This document shows, one piece after another, positions 60,601 to 64,000 of a DNA stretch of 64,000 bases. This DNA is from Haliclona indistincta. Its lineage: Eukaryota; Porifera; Demospongiae; Haplosclerida; Chalinidae. The stretch spans positions 206,938-270,937 of the forward strand of contig OZ024788.1 in the NCBI GenBank assembly GCA_964017065.1. Reading direction: 5' to 3'. Made by a program: the position numbers and the translations under genes. The notes beneath the pieces are model-generated. The model was not told where the DNA came from, made no database searches, and saw nothing but the letters and a program-made list of their open reading frames with translations. Position 1 is the stretch's first letter. Each line of letters opens with the position of its first letter.

Positions 60601-61773
60601 CATAATTTTGTAGGTGGAGTGTGATCTACCTGTCAGTCAGATCATGGGGCTGTATAATAGAATGATTCGTAAGTTTGTGAGTCAGTTCAATTCACTACTG
60701 GAGGAGGAGGTGGGAAGCAGGGTGGAGCTAGCCACACCTACTGCCATTACCATGGAACCAGTTCAACAAACACTAGAGGAGGACCTAGTGAGTGATGGGT
60801 TAGTGTGGGGTGTGGTCTAGTGTTAGCCCCGCCTACATAGACAGAGGCTGCAGATGAAGTAACAAAGCAACAGATGTCACAGCTAGAAGGAATGGATCTG
60901 TCTGAGTGAGTGTTCTGTGTGTGTGTGTACGTGTGTGTGTGTGGGTGTGTGCTTGGTCTTGTGTGGGTGCCCTGGTGGTTCAACTGGTAGAGTCTTGGGT
61001 TTATGACCCAGAAGACACTGGAGGACACTGGTTCGAATCCCAGAACAGGAGGAAGAAAAAAAAACATCATCTGTAAAACGGGTACCTGGGGGAGCAAAGT
61101 ACACTGGCTGTGTCTCATTGATCACTAAAGGCGTTGGTTGGACTTCGGGTGCCCACACCTGCAGTGAGAAGCACAGTTGGTGCTCCTGCGAGTTCCTTGC
61201 CCGGCTCCAGGAGATTGCACAGCACCGGCACACAGTACCTGCTTAGTGCACAGGTGCCCTGGCTTCGCCAGGTAAGCGTGACCCTTGTGGCAGCTACACA
61301 CTTTGCTTTTTTTTTGCTTGGTCTTGTACCGGGGAAGCAAAGTCCACTGGCTATGTCTCATCATCCACGGCAATGTAAAAGAGACTTCAAGTGACCATGC
61401 ACACCTGCTGTGCTGGGAGGCCAATGGTCCTTCTGCATGTTCCTTGTCCAGCTCCAGAGGGTTGCGTATATAGCTCCACACATAGTGTATTGATTTACTA
61501 TATGAGTCTCTTGGTGACTGCCTCCTCCATGCATGCAGGTATACTGTAGCTGGTGACGATATTGACTGGGATCAAGCACTGGGTACCAGCAAGAACACTG
61601 GCATCGTCAGTATAGCACGGTGACCACACCCTTTACCACACCTTCTCATTATACACAATCACTGCAGTGCTCCAAAGCGCAAGAAGAGCTCACAAGATCA
61701 CAAGCTCCATCAGCCATCAGCTGCTCCTCACACCACTAGTAGCACTAAGAGACAGAAGAGACACAAACACTGA
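45614..61773 (+). CDS. NAT10: NAT10-like RNA cytidine acetyltransferase, open from exon X to the stop (U4)
   Basis: NAT10/Kre33 uses ATP and acetyl-CoA to make N4-acetylcytidine in 18S rRNA and some tRNAs, mainly in the nucleolus. Exons: 45614-45734, 56961-57193, 57291-57483, 57874-58087, 58202-58352, 58489-58804, 58993-59067, 59147-59257, 59462-59601, 59670-59718, 59766-59856, 59923-60024, 60071-60187, 60289-60344, 60469-60519, 60614-60787, 60847-60905, 61539-61619, 61668-61773. All phases agree and the 812 residues are open. Motifs: MDDQLNVLPISSH; Walker A GRGKSAALG; Walker B-like CIDEAAAIPLPL; NRDTLFSYHKASE; GNAT acetyl-CoA site RIATHPDLQGMGYGSQAL; FWKRAGYLPVYLRQT; basic tail. About 200 N-terminal residues are missing: upstream of exon X lies the 3' end of U3. 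Either the N-terminal exons are spliced in from outside, or the gene is dead at its 5' end. Intron 45735-56960 contains TRAF-c. Confidence 0.85.
45735..46854. other. NAT10 intron with 27-bp repeat remnants
   Basis: Matches 62200-63240 closely (TGATATCTAGCGCTA..., TTTAATAATTGGAGGCGTG, GTTTCTGAAGAACACATG). A minus-strand trace (CPEQWKK.AEHVRKKV.DHL..NF) near 46430-46500 is homologous to the frame at 63081-63350 but is broken here. No other gene seen. Confidence 0.55.
46855..47633. mobile_element. ~0.78-kb fold-back element
   Basis: The ends ATAGGCCATTCCCAATAAGA / TCTTACTGGGAATGGCCTAT are inverted. Inside, CTTGCTTGCCGTCTTCGTCC... occurs inverted (about 46980-47170 against 47340-47500), with a further direct copy, so it folds into nested hairpins. 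Confidence 0.7.
47638..48573. mobile_element. 936-bp TTAA-flanked element, GGTATGTCCGGAGTCA ends
   Basis: GGTATGTCCGGAGTCACG... and ...TTTGACTCCGGACATACC are inverted, with TTAA at 47634-47637 and 48574-48577. No coding region seen. A third end type using TTAA. Confidence 0.8.
48781..49838 (-). pseudogene. FEN1-like/CXC nuclease gene, second family, minus-strand arm
   Basis: Minus strand: HEQADTRIVLK (49560), then after a break IPAFHALTGCDTTSYIAGH, KKSAWKTF, LPTSDALYFHIQRAHYQAAV and, in another frame, ECCKEACKCKTECKTLCCRC...NCTRDCTCNHGNELC to 48784. GCDTTS...G..KK.AWK resembles the FEN1/XPG helix-hairpin-helix, and the Cys-rich end resembles CXC domains. Related to 32420-37040 but clearly diverged. 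Frameshift near 48960 (a short AAGAAG difference) and stops near 49430 disable it. Confidence 0.65.
49851..50531 (+). pseudogene. Non-LTR retrotransposon (CR1/jockey-like) RT C-terminus, 5'-truncated
   Basis: A frame of ~226 codons with VYSYKYLGLTFQPNLSWSSH, RKRLGLIYRHFYHH, LYKMLVRPILEYGAA and a conserved end (YNRHDF...WNSLPS). This is the typical end of LINE ORF2. A 5'-truncated insert: the catalytic RT motif is absent. An A-run at 50587-50604 marks the 3' tail. It lies between the two inverted nuclease arms. Confidence 0.8.
50609..51355 (+). pseudogene. FEN1-like/CXC nuclease gene, plus-strand arm
   Basis: Inverted copy of 48781-49538. The frame 50894-51355 runs through LENLGKGELTAETIQNTEQF, SDALYFHIQRAHYQAAVWRQ and the Cys-rich tail to the stop in one frame, so here the tail is not shifted as it is in the minus arm. 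The upstream GCDTT region is damaged (CHGCDTIHHTL-like). Confidence 0.65.
51550..52250 (-). pseudogene. Tc1/IS630-type DDE transposase remnant (U4)
   Basis: The frame 51559-51852 carries KQPVVYLDETWANSHDG, a GGMHKPLGED block, VDGWIERACRVSF and DYHDEMDAEDL. With U3 (20580-21290) it shows the catalytic DETW and downstream DYH blocks of an IS630-like protein. A frameshift near the C-terminus is shared with U3, so the gene was dead before the locus duplicated. Confidence 0.7.
52370..53840. repeat. CCCTCGGCG-family repeat, inverted relative to 3586-4555
   Basis: Reverse-complement matches to 3590-4120 and 4130-4555 (GGCGTGAC..., TTTCCTGAAATGTC, GCCATAACTCGAGAA). A 559-bp element is inserted at 53079. 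No coding region seen. Confidence 0.65.
53079..53637. mobile_element. 559-bp element with 8-bp target duplication
   Basis: The flanks GTCCAAGA (53071-53078, 53638-53645) are identical, and related copies read GGTCCAAGATGGCC uninterrupted. Inverted blocks CCCGTTTCGTCGACTCCCGA / TCGGGAGTCGACGAAACGGG. It contains a 22-bp-arm hairpin (53402-53451, GTCCGTCTGTTCTTTACAAT) and two CCCTAAA motifs. The 8-bp duplication suggests a hAT-like element. Confidence 0.75.
53844..54438. mobile_element. 595-bp TTAA element related to the 4.86-kb transposon
   Basis: CCCTTTAATTGCTGAATTAT... and ...GGCGTCATTAGGGGTTAAAGGG, with TTAA at 53840-53843 and 54439-54442. The last ~20 bases equal the right end of the element at 27354-32212. 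Probable deletion derivative. Confidence 0.85.
55057..56778 (+). CDS. TRAF-like protein, RING + zf-TRAF + two MATH domains (copy c, U4)
   Basis: Intact single-exon frame of 573 residues from ATG GCT ACA CAA (in context TGTATCATGG), same length as copy b. RING C3HC4 at 17-56, TRAF-type zinc fingers to about 225, MATH 1 (YKFRLMVYPNGYGKGRG) and MATH 2 (YALCLKVFANGNGDC). Differences from copy b cluster in the loops of the two MATH domains (for example YGKGRGS against YNTGKGS, GNGDCKGS against GHGSGEGS), while the RING and zinc-finger parts are almost unchanged. It lies in the 11.2-kb NAT10 intron 45735-56960, 180 bp before the next NAT10 exon. Inferred role: signalling adaptor or ubiquitin ligase. 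Confidence 0.9.
   Translation: MATQYSFITEPPKSRFCPICFELLTEPYQMVKCGHHVCQQCHTKLITSGNKKCPVCREPNALSNAHLDKFLQREINDLKVRCQHHREGCKWTGEVRDLQSHLDPDKRKCDYILLPCSFGCGERIRSGAMREHLKRYCTKRQMSCQYCSYCSSYDIVTAKHLPICLQVPVTCPNNCKKEELKREQLQAHIDECPLQVISCPFTSAGCTVKLPRNEMEKHEESAMRQHLRLLMKLHLNQETSTPPAATTSPSFLYNQAPMEFIVSDYHEKKEANEEWYSSPFYTHNRGYKFRLMVYPNGYGKGRGSHLSVYAQLMRGEYDNELEWPFEGDIRVELPNWREDKNHHSYVIPFNRYSDPDGRYSSRVTDQETALGYGFYQFISLTDLVSTTNTEYLRDHYLKLRVSAIVYSTPLLHLTPAWQDPLISTQSGAQFTISEYSKRKQFNNEYFSPPFTTSPQGYALCLKVFANGNGDCKGSHLSIFAYIMKGQHDDRLQWPFTGTIIIELLNWLEDKEHHKITLTIDTSNDFVRVTEGKYGKNRGYHQFISHSSLTSSTTNTQYLYQDCIRVRVQVIANN
57570..57873. repeat. CT-rich tract in a NAT10 intron
   Basis: (CT)n, (CCCT)n and a C-run before the exon at 57874, with a strong polypyrimidine character. 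Pro/Ser/Leu frames are artefacts. Confidence 0.9.
60188..60270. repeat. (TG)n tract before the 56-bp NAT10 exon (U4)
   Basis: TG/TGTC repeats start right at the donor of the exon ending at 60187. Paired with the CA tract 60391-60466 behind exon 60289-60344. Confidence 0.9.
60391..60466. repeat. (CA)n tract after the 56-bp NAT10 exon (U4)
   Basis: CACACA, CACTCA and CATACA repeats running into the acceptor of the 51-bp exon at 60469. Confidence 0.9.
60964..61315 (+). mobile_element. tRNA-derived SINE with ~13-bp target duplication
   Basis: Pol III box A-like TGGTTCAACTGG (about 60973) and box B GGTTCGAATCC (about 61030) lie in a tRNA-like head. The tail is a T-run near 61309. TGCTTGGTCTTGT is present on both sides. 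It lies in the NAT10 intron after the 59-bp exon. Its 3' part (GGGAGCAAAGTACACTGGCT...) resembles the surrounding intron in all units, so an older copy of the same SINE probably formed that intron. Confidence 0.75.
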
Positions 61774-61879
61774 TTGATCTGTGCATGATTTAAAATGTTT
61801 GATTCAGCCAATTTGAAACCTAATCTGCCCATAACTCTCAAAAATGATCTTATTTGGCACCCTTTACCTCGATCCTCTA

Positions 61880-62078
61880 GCTCCCTCCCTTTCTCCCTCT
61901 CTCTTTCTTCTTCTCCCTCCCTCCCTCCCTCCCTCCCTCCCTCCCTCCCTCCCTCCCTCCCTCTCTCTCTCTCTCTCTCTCTCCATCCCTCCCTCCTTCC
62001 TCTCTCTCTCTTCCTCTCTCCCTCTCTCTGTGTCTCCCTCCCCTCTCTCTCCCTCCCTCCCTCCCTCCCTCCCTCCAG
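61880..62078. repeat. CT-rich tract before exon X (U5)
   Basis: (CCCT)n and (CT)n polypyrimidine stretch. Confidence 0.9.
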
Positions 62079-62199
62079 GTTCCTTCTCTCTCTATCTAGT
62101 TGTTCTCATACTATAGTAATGGATGATCAACTCAATGTGTTACCAATATCATCTCACATGACCTCCATTGTTCCTCTTGATCCAGCTAGTGGAAGATAG
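62079..62199 (+). pseudogene. NAT10: NAT10 exon X ending in a stop (U5)
   Basis: Same 121-bp exon, but the final codon AAG has become TAG just before the donor GTGCGT (GGA AGA TAG). Any transcript using it would stop there. The next unit (TRAF, catalytic exons) would lie right of the window. Confidence 0.8.
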
Positions 62200-62485
62200 G
62201 TGCGTCCACACTCTGCTAGTGTAATCATAGGAATTAAACTAATGATGTGTTAGGGTCATTTACTATGAATTAGTGGTTATAAAGTAGAAGTGAATATATA
62301 TTAATTGATTGCTATTGGATCTTGTCCACTAGTTGCTAATCCCGTGTTGTTAGGTATTTATTGACCAGTGATATCTAGCGCTAATGTCCTTACTTAATAC
62401 CAAGTGCTGTCTGAGCAGTTTATGGAAAAGATTTATGAAAATTGGACTCAAAAATAGATCATTTTAGATTTATAAGAAATTGTCA

Positions 62486-62872
62486 ACATGTTTAATAATT
62501 GGAGGCGTGTCAACATGTTTAATAATTGGAGGCGTGTCAACATGTTTAATGATTGGAGGCGTGTCAACATGTTTAATAATTGGAGGCGTGTCAACATGTT
62601 TAATAATTGGAGGCGTGTCAACATGTTTAATAATTGGAGGCGTGTCAACATGTTTAATAATATTGGAGGCGTGTCAACATGTTTAATAATTGGAGGCGTG
62701 TCAACATGTTTAATAATTGGAGGCGTGTCAACATGTTTAATAATTGGAGGCGTGTCAACATGTTTAATAATATTGGAGGCGTGTCAACATGTTTAATAAT
62801 TGGAGGCGTGTCAACATGTTTAATAATTGGAGGCGTGTCAACATGTTTAATAATATTGGAGGCGTATGATAG
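62486..62872. repeat. 27-bp tandem repeat, ~14 copies
   Basis: Unit TTTAATAATTGGAGGCGTGT + CAACATG, some units with an extra ATA. It opens frames on both strands (FNNWRRVNM and LLNMLTRLQ) that are repeat artefacts. Short versions at 8112-8172 and 46020-46140. Confidence 0.9.
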
Positions 62873-63080
62873 TATCAACATGTTTCTGAAGAACACATGT
62901 ACCGCTCTGTTTTATGAAGTACAGACATTGTTTGTTAACCAACTGTTGTGTGGAAGAGCTAAAGAATTATTTTACTGAAAATTGGCGAGTTACTGTACAG
63001 ATGTTAATACCACACAAATGCGCATACACTTACTGCAAGTGGTGTTGTACAAACGTTTTAATCATTAATAATAATATTAT

Positions 63081-63350
63081 TTATTCACTATCACTGATGC
63101 TGCATTCAGAGCTGTCTTCTTCCTCTTCATCTGTTGACTCGTCTGACTCTCCTTTAACACTTATTGTGAACTGTTTAATGAAATTGTCCCGTAAATGATC
63201 TTCTACTTTCTTACGTACATGCTCAACATTCTTCTTCCATTGCTCAGGGCATACACAGCGAAAGTAGAGCAATTGGACGGTGCCGTTTAATTGGGTTTGC
63301 TGATCTCGCGTAATTGCATTGGGCGGGAGTTCGTGGATTCCGTGAAACAT
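63081..63350 (-). CDS. Hypothetical protein fragment with acidic C-terminus
   Basis: The minus-strand frame ends CPEQWKKNVEHVRKKVEDHL, DNFIKQFTISVKGESDEST and a run of Glu/Asp/Ser (DEEEEDSSECSISDSE) before the stop. The part up to 'CVCPEQW' looks spliced (acceptor-like sequence near 63260). A decayed copy lies at 46340-46520. I do not recognise the family; it could be the last exon of a transposon or host gene. Upstream minus-strand frames at 63423-63683 may belong to it but show no motif. Confidence 0.4.
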   Translation of the reverse strand: MFHGIHELPPNAITRDQQTQLNGTVQLLYFRCVCPEQWKKNVEHVRKKVEDHLRDNFIKQFTISVKGESDESTDEEEEDSSECSISDSE

Positions 63351-64000
63351 CTATTGTACGCGTCCCGTGTACAGTGGTACTGTATACCGCGCCAACAACC
63401 GTTGAATAGATTACTACACCCGTCATATAGTACCGCCACTGTCTATTGGTTGTGCCCGTCGGCGCCATATCATGGATACTGAATGGTGAATGTCTGAGTC
63501 ATCACTAGAATCCTCAGCAAACAGTTGTACTGGCCTTGAAGTGGTCCTCGAAGCTGGTATGAGGTTATTCAGAGTGCATGGAAAGAAATAAGTACAGCCG
63601 AGTAAATAAAACAGCAGCATTCCAAACTTACTGCAATGCTGCTGCTGTTGTGGTGTCAAATGTAGTTGAACCGCGGACAACAAAGCTGGAAAATGAAAAC
63701 AAGCACAAACAATCAGTCATGCACATTATCATAGTGCTGTACGTGTTACATTTGGCGAGGCTTGAAAAATATCAACAAATATCAATACAAGCTTACCACT
63801 TTGCTGATGGGATATGTTTGGTGAGGCATGAACTAAACAGAAACACACAAAATATCAACAAATATCAATACAAAATCTAAATATCAAAATCTATTATTGG
63901 GGCGAGCCCCACATTGATGGTGATGTGTGTCTAACGTCGCGGGGAATGTTTGTATATATGTATGTATGTATCTGGCCGCGTGGTAGTCTCGTCCCCAGAC
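63351..64000. other. Window end, nothing identified
   Basis: Low-complexity ATCAACAAATATCAAT repeats near 63767-63868. No supported gene. Confidence 0.4.

Noticed and set aside
60964..61050. A functional tRNA gene
   Set aside because: A and B boxes are present but the cloverleaf is not complete; the target repeat and tail show a SINE.
62448..62978. Coding on either strand of the 27-bp repeat (LLNMLTRLQ, FNNWRRVNM)
   Set aside because: 27 is divisible by 3, so repeats stay open by chance; units with an extra ATA and both strands open argue against protein.

Overview
The window looks like nuclear DNA of an early-branching marine animal, most likely a sponge (demosponge). The reasons are short spliceosomal introns, a RING/TRAF/MATH gene family, a NAT10 gene with many small introns, and dense DIRS-like, non-LTR and DNA-transposon debris. 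The organism was inferred from the sequence alone and could not be checked.

Backbone. The window is a broken tandem array of one composite locus. Its unit is a NAT10 (Kre33-type RNA cytidine acetyltransferase) gene that starts at an internal exon ('exon X', 121 bp). A complete TRAF-like gene sits on the same strand inside the following NAT10 intron. Each unit ends with the NAT10 stop codon, and about 150-320 bp later the next exon X begins. I name the units U0 (1-3223, tail only), U1 (3382-7328, no TRAF, no catalytic exons), U2 (7712-18016, damaged TRAF, catalytic exons deleted), U3 (18334-45379, intact TRAF, NAT10 core replaced by a 15.7-kb transposon nest), U4 (45614-61773, intact TRAF and a fully open NAT10 from exon X to the stop) and U5 (62079 onward, exon X only, ending in a stop). 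The first ~200 codons of NAT10 are nowhere in the window. In U0-U3 the boundary between the 51-bp exon and the 174-bp exon carries a 66-bp minisatellite. Its unit is the intron tail plus the first 34 bases of the 174-bp exon, so the 3' splice site itself is multiplied up to about 29 times. U4 has a single copy.

Accessory DNA. The nest in U3 (about 24.05-39.78 kb) holds a decayed DIRS-like retroelement, a 4.86-kb TTAA-flanked DNA transposon, a decayed gene for a FEN1-like nuclease with a CXC-type tail, and a chain of fold-back elements. The transposon carries a ten-exon minus-strand gene that I could splice into one open frame of 968 residues. Its N-terminus resembles the zinc-binding and RING part of vertebrate RAG1, and its C-terminal half resembles an RNase-H-fold transposase. 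This is the most interesting object in the window. Short elements with the same ends lie at 8.6 and 53.8 kb, with a partial copy at 11.3 kb.

Function. NAT10 acetylates cytidines in 18S rRNA and tRNA. The TRAF-like proteins (RING, TRAF zinc fingers, two MATH domains) are expected to be signalling or ubiquitin-ligase adaptors. I see no functional link between them beyond nesting and co-duplication. Most long open frames in the minisatellites and in the CT- and CA-rich tracts are not genes.
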